From positions 146,112 to 210,111 of the forward strand of contig RSEH01000032.1 of the NCBI GenBank assembly GCA_006503475.1: DNA of 64,000 nucleotides, read 5' to 3'. The notes beneath the pieces are model-generated. The model was not told where the DNA came from. It saw nothing but the letters and a program-made list of their open reading frames with translations, and searched no databases. The stretch's first letter is position 1; each line of letters begins with the position of its first letter. Made by a program: the position numbers and the translations under genes. Source of the DNA: Stentor roeselii. Lineage: Eukaryota > Ciliophora > Heterotrichea > Heterotrichida > Stentoridae. This document shows, in pieces, positions 10,304-19,499 of this stretch.

Positions 10304-10684
10304 TAAATTATTCAGAAGATTTTCACAAGGGTTGTATCTTTAAGGATACATTTTCTAGCATGGAGTTCATGATTATTGGAAACTTTGGATATTTTGAGTA
10401 AGTTATGTGATATATATGTATCGTAGAATTAAAAGATATGATTTATATCCCTTTACCTTCATGATCAAAATGTAACTAATTTATTAATAAATATCTTTCG
10501 ATGACGGGAAAGTCATAGAGTTCAACTTTTCCCTGAAAAATTCCTAGAAAAATGAAATCCTGATAAAAAAAGTTCAAAATCCTTTCAAAAACTAAAAATT
10601 TCTCTTCAAAATTCAACTCTAAAAAAAATTTCTAGTCCAATCTTCCTTTTTTCATCTTTCAAAACCTATTCTTTAAACTATCTA
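10304..10684. other. Intergenic spacer
   Basis: A 381-bp AT-rich spacer, upstream of the cyclin and downstream of the small minus-strand gene at 10685. No reliable coding or RNA signal was seen. Confidence 0.45.
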
Positions 10685-10948
10685 TTAAAGTATCTTCTTT
10701 TCCGATCTTTGAATAAGTTCATCAATCACAGGTAGATAGTTTCTCTTAGGCAGGGTGTTAAGCAAAGTTTGCAGTTCTTCCCAAGCCTTAACCTGCTTAG
10801 TCTTTACAGTTTCTTCACTGGGATGAGGATGGTGATGATGATGGTGCTCTTGAATGCAAGGTGGATCGACTGCTTAGAGCTTACAAGGAATATCAGTCCA
10901 GTAGTTCCTGACTGGGGCAGAGGCTAATCCGAAGACTCTTCTCAGCAT
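10685..10948 (-). CDS. Small, probably mitochondrial protein, one 15-nt intron
   Basis: An 82-aa protein visible only after removing the 15-nt intron 10870-10884 (GTAAGCTCTAAGCAG on the minus strand). The start MLRRVFGLASAPVRNYW is basic and amphipathic with no acidic residue, typical of a mitochondrial presequence. A run of six His (EHHHHHHPHP) follows, then a helical tail (KAWEELQTLLNTLPKRNYLP). Exons total 249 nt, exactly 83 codons. Size and style suggest a small respiratory-complex or other mitochondrial subunit, but I cannot name one. The ATG lies 50 bp from that of the divergent IQ-motif gene. Confidence 0.7.
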
Positions 10949-10998
10949 ATAATTATGGCTGGAATTTGCATAATGACTCAAGAAAATATACAATTTTA

Positions 10999-12018
10999 AT
11001 GTCCTCTGTCATCAGAACGATTGAAAAACGAATGAAAAAATTCGTTAGTCAAGTACCAGGGACTCCTTCTCAGTCAAGTAATTCGTGATCAGAACTTAAA
11101 AAAGTAAGACTCAACCCTCTTGATAATACTCCAGTACTTCATTATAAAAACTACCCTTCTGATGCACTTGCTGTTAAAAAAGAGAAAAGTCTTGCACAGC
11201 TCTCTGTTGATCTTACCAAAGCTGCTAATTCTAACTCTTTGGGAAAGATGAAAAGCAGGATTGTTGTCAAACTTAAAGAAAAATGCAAAAAAAAACAAGG
11301 GATTTTTAAGGTGGATTGTTTAAAATTACTTAGAAACCTTGCGGTTAAAGCTAGAAATCGATTTATTGATAAAAGAGTTATTTTCGCTTTGTTTGAATGG
11401 AAAAAAACTCTAAAAAAACACTTAGGAAGGATCATCAGCGCATTTCGAATTAGAAAATCAGCTGCGGTTATCATTCAAAAAACTTGGAAAATGTTGAAAT
11501 TCAGAAAAAACTTCAAGAAACTTGTAAAATCTGTTAAGATTATTCAAAGAATTTACAAAAACCTCAGAAATTTTAGAAAAATTCAGAAAATCAAATCGAT
11601 TTTGTTGTTTTTTTATTGTTTAGATAAGTTAAGAGAAGAGAAAGAGCAGCTCTTATCGGACTCCGCCTTGAAAATCCAGAAAAACTTTCGAAGGTATCAG
11701 ACATTTAAGAAGTTTCATCAGGAGATTATGAAAAAAACAGAAAAAACCATGCATGAAAAATTGAAACAAAGACAAATCATGCTGTTAAAAGAACGGCGGG
11801 GCAAGAAACAAGCTGTCAGAACAATAGAAAGGTAAGGTCTAGGCAGGGAGTATCTGAAATATCTTCATCGTAGACGGCTTCGAAAGCTTAGGCAGTACTT
11901 GAAGACTATTCCTTATGAATGTCGTTTGTTGTACCTTAAATTCAAGCAGGTTAAGCGTGATACAAACGCTTTGCAGTCTGACCTGCAGAGAGTTCTAAAT
12001 ACAAATTTAACCTTCTAA
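10999..12018 (+). CDS. IQ-motif (calmodulin-binding) basic protein, two 15-nt introns
   Basis: A 329-aa protein rebuilt from three exons: 10999-11077, 11093-11831 and 11847-12018. The introns are GTAATTCGTGATCAG and GTAAGGTCTAGGCAG. The spliced length of 990 nt is exactly 330 codons. The central part is highly basic and carries consecutive IQ-like motifs (AAVIIQKTWKMLKFRKNFK, VKIIQRIYKNLRNFRK, ALKIQKNFRRYQTFKKF), which bind calmodulin or centrin-type EF-hand proteins. Heterotrichs use centrin/Sfi1-type contractile fibres, so a cortical fibre or ciliary role is attractive but speculative. The C-terminus (RRLRKLRQYLKTIPYEC region) stays basic. Confidence 0.78.
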
Positions 12019-12029
12019 TTAAATAATTG

Positions 12030-13409
12030 TTAAAACATTAAACAAGAGTCACAAGCCACACTTTTCGGTTCATCAAAAGAAATATTAACAGACTGCGAGC
12101 TAAAATAAAACTTCTGAAAATCCTGTTCAAGCCTTTTCACAAGTTTTTTCCTAATCTCCTTCTCAAAAACTCCAATACCCTGAAAAAACCCATCATCAAC
12201 CTGCATTCCACAACTAATCATAACCATAAAAGTTTCATAATGATCAAACCCATTATCCACAAAATTCTGAAAAAAACATCCAGCTCCAAGACTTTCAAGC
12301 CATTCACTCAAAGAAGTAAAATGCATATTTCTAGTAGCATTATTCGCTAAAAGGCAGCAATGTAAAAATTCATTACTTTCCGGTACTTTCCTGACCCTAA
12401 GTCTCGGAATAACTCCAGCATCCTGCTTCAATCTTAAAATAATCCTCATCCGATGACCAGGACGAGAAACTCCAGAGTCCATCAAGTCCTTCTCAGTGAT
12501 CGGAAGAGGTCCAATCATTTGAGTGGCCATGGCTTTGACGTCATCATACCCAGCATCACACATGATTTCATACAACTCTTCCAAGTTAATCTCTTTAAGC
12601 CAGTTAAAAATAGGTTTCAATGCGTGACTTTTCATGATTTTTCCCAGTTTTTCAATCCCGAAAGTATCAAACATGCCTGACTCGCCTCCTAAGTCACTGA
12701 TGAAGTTCGTCGCGTTTTGACTTGTAGGGTTTTCTTCTTTATGATAAGAGTTGGAAAAGACCTCGCTGAAGCCTTCAACAGCTGGGGTGCTGTTAAGAGC
12801 TGCTAAGAGGCTGTCGTTGTCCCCTGCAGAAAGAGGAGACTTGCCCTGCTTGTCTTCGAGATGAGGGTCGGCTCCTTGGTCGACGAGGATTTTAATGCAC
12901 TGACTGCAGTTCGAGTCGACTGCGTAGTGCAAAGGGCTTCTTCCGAACTACTTAGAGCCTACCATGAAGTTCACGATGTTGGGGTTGGCACCATTCGTGA
13001 TGAGAAGCTTTACCATTTCGCAGTCTCCTCTGAAGGCCGCGTGATGAAGCGGGGTGTCGCCGTCGCTTTGCTGGGCGTTCGGGTTCGCACCGTATCGAAG
13101 AAGAAGACTTGCGACTTCTAAGTTTGAATTGTCCGCCGCTTGGTGAAGAGGCGTTTCTCCCATGCTGTTCGTGATGTCGGGACTTGCACCTTGCTTCAAT
13201 AGGTACTCAGTACCTTCGAAGTGACCGCAGATCACTGTACGGTACAGGGGGGCCCAACCTAACTAGCTAGATTTTACTCCTGAGTCTTTTGAATTCAATT
13301 TGTCTGGGGAACGCTTGTAGGCTTCTGAGATTGATTGTAAGTCACCTAGTCGGCACGCTGAGTGAAGGTCTTTTGAATCGGGAATTTCATATTTTTGAAA
13401 TGTGGACAT
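12030..13409 (-). CDS. Ankyrin-repeat protein with SAM-like C-terminal regions, two 15-nt introns
   Basis: A 449-aa protein. Exons are 13278-13409, 12963-13262 and 12030-12947; introns 13263-13277 (GTAAAATCTAGCTAG) and 12948-12962 (GTAGGCTCTAAGTAG). Spliced length is 1350 nt. The start MSTFQKYEIPDSKDLHSAC leads into about five ankyrin repeats (GETPLHQAADNSNLEVASLL, GDTPLHHAAFRGDCEMVKLL, GRSPLHYAVDSNCSQCIKIL). After residue 210 two helical segments with W-L-x-x-I/L-x-L and W-L-E-S-L-G patterns resemble tandem SAM domains. The protein ends with Cys residues (CDSCLMF). A scaffold or adaptor role is likely. The second intron splits an ankyrin repeat exactly between FMV and GRSPLH. The start is preceded by GATATAA. 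Confidence 0.85.
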
Positions 13410-13555
13410 TTATATCATGCCGCCTTATGATGCACTTGGTGACAGGTTTAGTCGGGTTAGTTTTTGGTCGGTTTTAGAAGGTTGAAGGTATTTTTAGATT
13501 TGGATTTTTTTTTAGGTGTTGTGGATTCAACTCCATCCAAATAATTTCTATTCAA

Positions 13556-14191
13556 ATGGCCGATAACAGCCCAAGTCTCGAAGAACCGAAAGATCCCAGC
13601 TTGAAGGAAGGTCATCAACTCGTTTTGTTTCAGAGGATTCCTATGGAACTACGGGTTCAGGAAGAAGGACAGTCAAGTCAGGTCGGAAAAATTGTTGAAG
13701 TTGACTGCAAAATGCTTGCTTTGTATCATCGGAAAAACTTAGCTGAAGTCAGATTGGAATTAACTAGTGAAGCTGACTTGTTTTTTAACTATTCGCATGT
13801 CTTGAACCCTGATAATTTCAGGAGTACTCAACAAGACCACAAGCTACTCGTCAGTCTTGCTGACTACCCTGAAATGCTTCAGAGGTTGTTGGTCAGCTGC
13901 GCTGACCGGCCACAAGAGTTCATTAGCATCTTCACAATGAGAAGAAATGGCTGGGCTAGACTTGACTTCATTCAAAACCTGAAATGCAAGTTTTTAGAAC
14001 TGCTGACTTGTGACTTTATCATCAGCAAACAAGACGAGATCAGAGAAAACGTGCACTTCAGATACGAGCATGCGAAATGGGAACTCGCAGTTGAAGCAAT
14101 GAAGACTCAAGACGTGGTCAAATTTGTGAAACATAATTGCCCTTCAGTCTTGGCTAAAGTATTTCCCAAGAAGTCTGCAAGACTAGCTTAG
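13556..14191 (+). CDS. SAS6L: SAS-6-like protein (SAS6L type: head domain only)
   Basis: A 211-aa protein resembling the SAS-6 N-terminal head domain over residues 22-175. It opens with LVLFQRIPMELRV (SAS-6 proteins begin around a similar VLFHQLVPLQVKC). Next comes AEVRLELTSEADLFFNYSHVL, in the place of the conserved V-R-L-T-x-x-x-D-P/L-F-F-x-Y strand, then a DFxxLKxxQxLLVDFxxFP-like stretch (NPDNFRSTQQDHKLLVSLADYP) and a final NLKCKFLELLTCDFII strand. The long coiled coil needed for centriolar cartwheel spokes is absent: the protein ends about 35 residues after the head. Proteins of this build (SAS6L) are known from Toxoplasma and trypanosomes, where they localise to the apical complex or flagellar base. 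Role here: basal-body or cortex-associated (inferred). TAG stop. Confidence 0.75.
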   Translation: MADNSPSLEEPKDPSLKEGHQLVLFQRIPMELRVQEEGQSSQVGKIVEVDCKMLALYHRKNLAEVRLELTSEADLFFNYSHVLNPDNFRSTQQDHKLLVSLADYPEMLQRLLVSCADRPQEFISIFTMRRNGWARLDFIQNLKCKFLELLTCDFIISKQDEIRENVHFRYEHAKWELAVEAMKTQDVVKFVKHNCPSVLAKVFPKKSARLA

Positions 14192-14426
14192 TAACTTAAT
14201 TCAAGATTTGAGAGATTTGAATGTTAGGATAGATTCAGAGCTTTGTAAAAAAATTATGATGTTTCACTTAAAGGAATGATTCTTTCCTTATGTAAATGGA
14301 AAATGAATTAATCAAACCTTGAATGTTTATTTGGTTAGAATCTAAAAAAGTCGCTTCACATCACAGAAGCCAACTCTTCTAATAAACAGCTTTACTTGCC
14401 CATCGATACTAATCCTTTAATTTATT

Positions 14427-14699
14427 TTATTGAGTCCCATCATCCAAAGACTGGTATCCTTGCGGCACAACAATATTCCTTCGTCTGAACTTGATGCCGA
14501 TCATAACAACTAAAAAGAAGAGGTAAATCGCGGCAGCAATAAAAAGTGTACCTGCACGGTGACTTTTATGCTCAACCCTGAGTTCTTCTGAGTCAAACCA
14601 GCAGAGCATTCCAATGTAAGACTATTTATTCCTTACCAGGAGGATGATGGCTGCAAGAGAGAGGATCATACAGTAGTTAACGCAAAATCCGCCAGACAT
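14427..14699 (-). CDS. Small two-pass membrane protein, RNase K/V-ATPase f-subunit-like topology, one 15-nt intron
   Basis: An 85-aa protein. Exon 1 (14637-14699) encodes MSGGFCVNYCMILSLAAII. Intron 14622-14636 is GTAAGGAATAAATAG. Exon 2 continues with SYIGMLCWFDSEELRVE. Two membrane spans are seen (about 8-30 and 48-66, LFIAAAIYLFFLVVMIGI), joined by a short polar loop, with a basic then acidic cytosolic tail (RRRNIVVPQGYQSLDDG). Size, two spans and a Cys-containing first span recall ribonuclease-kappa, a V-ATPase Vo-associated subunit in animals, but similarity is topological only. Other small endomembrane proteins are equally possible. Confidence 0.65.
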
Positions 14700-14882
14700 T
14701 GTATTATAACTAAGCCAAATACAGAGATTTGTGGAGTTTATTAACCCAAAAACAATTAAATTCAACTCAGACCGATTCATGCCCAGCCTTCATCATATTT
14801 GAAGAAAGGGCGAATTCAGAGTAATTTTTTATGAAATGATTATACAGGCTTCTAAATCACTCTGAATGGATTTATAATAAAA

Positions 14883-15623
14883 ATGTTGGCGAACTTATTG
14901 ATTCTCCTCTCTCCTCTTGTCAATGGGGATACAACTTATGATTATAAACAAGGAGGCAAAGACTGGACAGGAACATGTCTGACAGGATCCCAGCAGTCTC
15001 CGATTAATGTCAAGTATTCAAGATCGATATTACCTGCTCCTGGTTTAGGTCTTCTTAATGCAACCTTCACCGAAACATCATTAAGTGGAGACTTCGGCAC
15101 AACAGGCCTTAAGATCACAGGCGATTTCGGAAAAATTTCATTTGAAGAATTCGGAGACTTTTTTGAAAGCGAAATCGACAGTCTTCAAATCTTCGCTCCA
15201 GCTCAGCACTATTTAAACGGCCGAAAGTACTCATTAGAAATGACTATTCTAATGAAGGACACTCCTCAAGGTTATGCTGGATACGCTCTTACAATGTTTT
15301 TCAGAACAGGTGCATCATCTTCTTTTTTTGAATCATTAATATCTTATCTCAGAGATAAAAACGACAAAAAAGTAAGTCTATCAACCCTGCTTCCTTCAAC
15401 AATCGAGAACTTTTACGTATATGATGGAAGTTTGCCATATCCACCTTGCACCGAGACCTTAAGATGGTTCATTTACCCTGCAGTGCAAACAATGACCTCT
15501 GAGCAGTTGAATATCTTTACTGCTAAATGGGCAGGCACGAAGTCATTCGCGAATGGTCGAGGAAATACGAGATACATTCAATCATTGAACAACAGAGATA
15601 TCTTTTACCACCGAACCTTCTAA
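14883..15623 (+). CDS. Secreted alpha-carbonic-anhydrase-like protein lacking all three zinc ligands
   Basis: A 246-aa protein with signal peptide MLANLLILLSPLVNG. The alpha-CA fold is clear: GSQQSPINV near the start, LQIFAPAQHYLNGRKYSLEM in the middle, GSLPYPPCTETLRWFI and SSEQL-type MTSEQLNIF near the end. In active enzymes the middle reads LQFHFHAPSEH...LEMHLVH with His94, His96 and His119. Here the first pair is gone (L101-Q-I-F-A-P, two residues shorter) and the third is Thr121. It should therefore not bind catalytic zinc and resembles animal carbonic-anhydrase-related proteins, which act as binding or adhesion modules. ATAAAA precedes the ATG. The next gene starts 34 bp after the stop, same strand. 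Confidence 0.85.
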   Translation: MLANLLILLSPLVNGDTTYDYKQGGKDWTGTCLTGSQQSPINVKYSRSILPAPGLGLLNATFTETSLSGDFGTTGLKITGDFGKISFEEFGDFFESEIDSLQIFAPAQHYLNGRKYSLEMTILMKDTPQGYAGYALTMFFRTGASSSFFESLISYLRDKNDKKVSLSTLLPSTIENFYVYDGSLPYPPCTETLRWFIYPAVQTMTSEQLNIFTAKWAGTKSFANGRGNTRYIQSLNNRDIFYHRTF

Positions 15624-15656
15624 TAAGCTAGATAGAAATGGACTTTAGATATAATC

Positions 15657-16223
15657 ATGCAAAATGGAAATCGAAGCAAAAGAATCATCAGTGTCAGAAC
15701 TCCTGTCGTTTTATATGAAGACCAACTCAATGGCACTGAAAATCAGGCAGTCCAGGTCGATGGAGTCAAGGAAATATTAAAGCAAGTCGATATCAGTGCA
15801 ATTAACCCTAAACAAATCAGGTCCTATGAAAATGTTAAAACTGTTGAAACTGCCACTGTTCATAAAGCTAAACAAAGCAAGTCTTTTGATGGCGCTGAGT
15901 TCTTGGAAAGGACTCGGGGTAGAAGGGTTTTGACCAACCAACAGTTTTTGGCTTTTAATAAGTTTCATAGTGAAAGTCCTTTGGGGATTAGTTGTAAAGG
16001 GAACTATTATCAGGATATTCTTGATAGGATTGCCTCGAGGATTAAAAAGTTGAAGACCAATCAGGTTATTAATTTGAAAAATAAAGAGGAAAGAGATAGG
16101 GGAAAAACTGAATTTTTTCAAATGAGTAATAATTTTCAGCAACATCAACTTTTGCCGAAGACTAGGAAGAGGTTTAGATCTGTTAATGCGAATAGGAACA
16201 GGGTACATTATGTAATTGCGTAA
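15657..16223 (+). CDS. Hypothetical basic protein
   Basis: A 188-aa protein, strongly basic (many Arg, Lys, Asn), with no signal peptide or membrane span. It starts MQNGNRSKRIISVRTPVV and has short helical stretches (YYQDILDRIASRIKKLKTN). The tail KTRKRFRSVNANRNRVHYV is typical of small microtubule- or nucleic-acid-associated proteins. No family is recognised. The ATG is preceded by GATATAATC and lies only 34 bp downstream of the carbonic-anhydrase-like gene. Confidence 0.65.
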   Translation: MQNGNRSKRIISVRTPVVLYEDQLNGTENQAVQVDGVKEILKQVDISAINPKQIRSYENVKTVETATVHKAKQSKSFDGAEFLERTRGRRVLTNQQFLAFNKFHSESPLGISCKGNYYQDILDRIASRIKKLKTNQVINLKNKEERDRGKTEFFQMSNNFQQHQLLPKTRKRFRSVNANRNRVHYVIA

Positions 16224-16489
16224 CTTATTAGAGTTATGAGGGATAATTAATGGTGAATTGATTGATTTTATTGAGATTTTTTAGTTTATTATATTGAATA
16301 ATGCTTTTAACAAATAGAAGGTAGTTTTAAGAATTTAAATTCAATAATATCTCTTAAACTCTTTACTTATAACCTTCAATAAAATTAAAATATTAAAGAC
16401 CTTATCATACTCCACCTCTCACTTAAAATTCTCATCTCACCCATCATCACATTCAAAAATCCCACCCACCCAAATAATCAACCAAGTAA

Positions 16490-16765
16490 TTATTTAGTAG
16501 TTAATTCAGAAATACTTAAATCCAGTCTCAAAATCTGTGACTCCAAAGCCTGAACCCTTTCCTTATCTCCACTATGCCTTGCCCAATCCAGGTGATACTC
16601 AACCTCCTTTTTAATCTTTTCAGCTCTAGAAACTTCTTCTCTAAAGTAAAAACTAGTGAGTAGTCCTTTTTCCTGCATTCTCTGTCCAAAGGCAAAATAA
16701 AGAAAGACTCCCAAACCAAGTAAAAAGCAAAGGGCGAAGGTCAGACTAATAAAAAAGTTGTCCAT
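16490..16765 (-). CDS. Small single-pass membrane protein with coiled-coil tail
   Basis: A 91-aa protein. Residues 5-27 (ISLTFALCFLLGLGVFLYFA) form an N-terminal signal anchor. The rest is a charged helix (REEVSRAEKIKKEVEYHLDW, then a second helix to the C-terminus). A tail-in-cytosol tether is likely; no family is recognised. The start is preceded by GAGATATAA. Its ATG is 53 bp from that of the divergent gene at 16819, so the two must share one short promoter region. Confidence 0.65.
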   Translation of the reverse strand: MDNFFISLTFALCFLLGLGVFLYFAFGQRMQEKGLLTSFYFREEVSRAEKIKKEVEYHLDWARHSGDKERVQALESQILRLDLSISELTTK

Positions 16766-16818
16766 TTATATCTCGTCAATCCGTTTCTTCAATCAGCGAC
16801 TTTCATAAATAATTTTAA

Positions 16819-17022
16819 ATGGGATGTTGCCAGGCTGGACCGTTAGGCAGCGATTTAGACCTCGACAAGAACAGCTCTGAACCCTTGGCTGCAGCGAAAC
16901 CGATTTATTTGATTCAGGTGCCTTCAGAGCCTGAACAGAAGTTCGAACCAACTCCTTCTTTTGGCTCTCATAATAAGATCTTCGCTTTTGATTCTTCGAA
17001 GGAAATACTCGAAATTAATTGA
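16819..17022 (+). CDS. Small dually acylated peptide (MGCC start)
   Basis: A 67-aa protein beginning MGCCQAGPLGSDLD. Gly2 followed by two Cys is a strong myristoylation plus palmitoylation signal, so membrane attachment is expected. The remainder is Ser/Pro/acid-rich and probably disordered, ending SSKEILEIN and a TGA stop. No domain is recognised. It could be an adaptor peptide. Shortness lowers confidence, but the acylation motif and the compact divergent arrangement with the membrane-protein gene argue that it is real. Confidence 0.6.
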   Translation: MGCCQAGPLGSDLDLDKNSSEPLAAAKPIYLIQVPSEPEQKFEPTPSFGSHNKIFAFDSSKEILEIN

Positions 17023-17246
17023 ATAATTATATTTAGAAGGTTTAACTGGGTGTTAGGTCGGATTGAACTGGTTAAATGGATTTAGATTATTTTTTAAGTT
17101 TTTACTCACAAGGGGGCTTTACTAATCCTTCAACCCCAACCAAAACTTAAAAAAAACCCATAATCTACCACCACTTAAAAAAATCACAAATCCTCAATTT
17201 CTAAAATCTCTAAAAATTCATTCAAATTCCATGAACCTAAATAAAA

Positions 17247-19391
17247 ATGACAACCTTCCGAAGACCCCGTCAAGAGCAAAAGCTGATAATCAAAGGTCTA
17301 ACAGAAATCCCTAAACTTCCTCAAGACTACGCTCAACAAAGCTGGTGCCAACTAGAAACCAATTTAAAAGAATTGATATCAATGCGAAAAATGTCATCAG
17401 GACGAGAAGCAATGTACCAGACAGTCTCAACTTTATGCAACAACGATAACGGTTCATTTATCCTATCAAAGCTTTTAGACTTTCTAAAGACCTACATCAT
17501 TTCAGAAATGACTGACCTTGAAAGTAAAGAAGTTGATTTTAACACTTTTACTGAACATTTAGACAATCACTGGGAAAGGTTTCAAACGAATTTACGAGAC
17601 GTTCTCAGTATTTTCATGTTTCTCGACGGTGACATTCGAAACAAGCGAGAAGCAGGTATTTGGGACAAGGCGCATCTTTTATACAAAGATCAGCTTCTTC
17701 ATCAGAAAGTTTTATATGAAAGACTTCTGGGGTCTTTGATGAGTTTGATCCACGATGAAAGAGCTTTAGAAAGAGATAACAAACTGATTCTGCAAAGATT
17801 AATCCAGATGGTTTCTAAGCTAAACCTGTACAACGAGAGATTTTTCCCTCTTTTCATTGAAAACACTGAAAAATATTACAAATCAGTTCAAAAAATCTGG
17901 TTCGACAGTCTAAGTGTTTCTGAATACTTACACCTTGTTGAAAAGTCTTTAAAAAAAGAACAGGAAAGAATCGTTAGTTACCTTGGAAGCCAGTCCACTT
18001 GTGACAATATCACAGCCGTTGAAACTATCATGGTCAAGTCAATGGCAAGCAACATCTTAGAAAAAGGTCTAAAAGGCTTAATTGAAAATAATAAACTTGA
18101 AGACTTATCACTTTTATACAAACTTCTCAAGAAAGTCGATGAACTTAAAACTCTTGATACATTCATCTGTGCAGTCATCAAAGAAACTGGCGTCGCTATC
18201 ATGCAAGAAAGCAATGAAAACAAAAATCTCGTCTCTGAGCTGCTAAATTTTCAAGAAAAAATCGAAGTTCTTATCACCAGTTCTTTTGAAAACAACATAA
18301 AATTCAAATATTCCAATAAAAAGGTCTGGGAAGAATTCTTGAAAGTTGGAGATAAAATCGCACTGGTCCTTGCGAAGGACTTCGATGCAAATTTAAAGAA
18401 AAGCAGCAGAATCCGCTTAACAGAGGCAGAACTCGAAAACAGGTTCAACGGAATGATCAACATTTTCAAGTTAATCAACTCAAAAGACGTCTTCGAGGCT
18501 ATTTACTTCAACCGTCTCGCAAAAAGGTTGCTTCTCGAGAAGTCCAAATCAAATGACCTGGAAAAATCAGTGATTTCGAAATTAAAATCTGAATGTGGAA
18601 GTGTTTTTATTTTAAGATTGAGAAACATTCAAAATGACATCGATTTTTCTAAGAATTTCAATGAATCCTTTCAGAAGTCGCATGATTGTCCGATTGAGTT
18701 CAAGGCTTGGGTCCTTACTGAAAGTGGCTGGCCTAAGGCAAGTATTTTGAAGCCGAATCTTCCTGAAAGTCTTCAAATTTTGAAAGACGAGTTCAGCAAG
18801 TTTTACACTGGTCAGATGAATAAAAGGTATTTGGTGTGGAATACTTCGATGGCTTATTGTGAATTGAATTGCTTTTTAAGACATGGGAATAAATCTCTTA
18901 CTGTTTCTTTTCATCAGGGGATTATTTTATTGCTTTTTAATCGGTTTGAACAGATGACTTTGGAGGACATCGCTGTTAAGACTGCTCTTCCGTTGGAAGT
19001 GGTTAAGGTTGAAATGACTCAGTTAATGAAAAGATGTAAAATTGTGATGAAGGATGGGGAGGGACATGAACTTAGGTTTAACCCTGACTTTAAACATAGA
19101 TTGTATAAAATCACTGTCAATACTTTTCAGTTAAAGGAAACTCTTGTTGAGACACGAGAGACTATTGAGAAGGTATTGTCTGAAAGAGCTTATATCATTG
19201 ATGCTGCTATTGTTAGGATTATGAAATCTCGCAGGAAACTTCAATTTAAGGATCTGTTGAATGAGGTTTTCACTAATATTCGCTTTGATGTGTCTACTGC
19301 TGATGTGAAAAAGAGGATTGATACACTTATTGAGAGAGAGTTTATCAGTAGAGATGAGGATGATAAGAATATCTTTCATTATATCACTTAA
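17247..19391 (+). CDS. CUL4: Cullin, CUL4-type ubiquitin-ligase scaffold
   Basis: A 714-aa full-length cullin. The N-terminus (QKLIIKGLTEIPKLPQDY) follows the CUL4 pattern of K-L-V/I-I-K-x-F/L...P-K-L-P-x-x-Y-x-x-x-x-W. Cullin repeats follow (VSEYLHLVEKSLKKEQERI, DLSLLYKLLKKV). Then come the cullin-homology region (KDVFEAIYFNRLAKRLLLEK) and the WHB domain with the neddylation site at Lys660 in AAIVRIMKSRRKL. The C-terminus is EFISRDEDDKNIFHYIT. CUL4 binds DDB1-type adaptors at its N-terminus and RBX1 at its C-terminus to ubiquitinate chromatin and replication factors. It is intronless, and no WD40 adaptor is adjacent. Confidence 0.93.
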   Translation: MTTFRRPRQEQKLIIKGLTEIPKLPQDYAQQSWCQLETNLKELISMRKMSSGREAMYQTVSTLCNNDNGSFILSKLLDFLKTYIISEMTDLESKEVDFNTFTEHLDNHWERFQTNLRDVLSIFMFLDGDIRNKREAGIWDKAHLLYKDQLLHQKVLYERLLGSLMSLIHDERALERDNKLILQRLIQMVSKLNLYNERFFPLFIENTEKYYKSVQKIWFDSLSVSEYLHLVEKSLKKEQERIVSYLGSQSTCDNITAVETIMVKSMASNILEKGLKGLIENNKLEDLSLLYKLLKKVDELKTLDTFICAVIKETGVAIMQESNENKNLVSELLNFQEKIEVLITSSFENNIKFKYSNKKVWEEFLKVGDKIALVLAKDFDANLKKSSRIRLTEAELENRFNGMINIFKLINSKDVFEAIYFNRLAKRLLLEKSKSNDLEKSVISKLKSECGSVFILRLRNIQNDIDFSKNFNESFQKSHDCPIEFKAWVLTESGWPKASILKPNLPESLQILKDEFSKFYTGQMNKRYLVWNTSMAYCELNCFLRHGNKSLTVSFHQGIILLLFNRFEQMTLEDIAVKTALPLEVVKVEMTQLMKRCKIVMKDGEGHELRFNPDFKHRLYKITVNTFQLKETLVETRETIEKVLSERAYIIDAAIVRIMKSRRKLQFKDLLNEVFTNIRFDVSTADVKKRIDTLIEREFISRDEDDKNIFHYIT

Positions 19392-19499
19392 TTAGCCTTA
19401 TTATTAATTGAATAATAGAGGAGTTGATTTTCTGTTGATTATAACAGAAGTTTCGACGTTCTTAATTTAAATCATTAACTTTTATAAACCAACATAACC

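Noticed and set aside
12948-13262. Treating the ankyrin gene as two or three separate genes
   Set aside because: 15-nt introns join the frames exactly within repeat boundaries, giving one 450-codon gene.
15777-16208. 143-codon minus-strand frame opposite the gene at 15657
   Set aside because: No ATG-TATAA context and shadow-like composition. The plus-strand frame has a start and sits just behind the carbonic-anhydrase-like gene.
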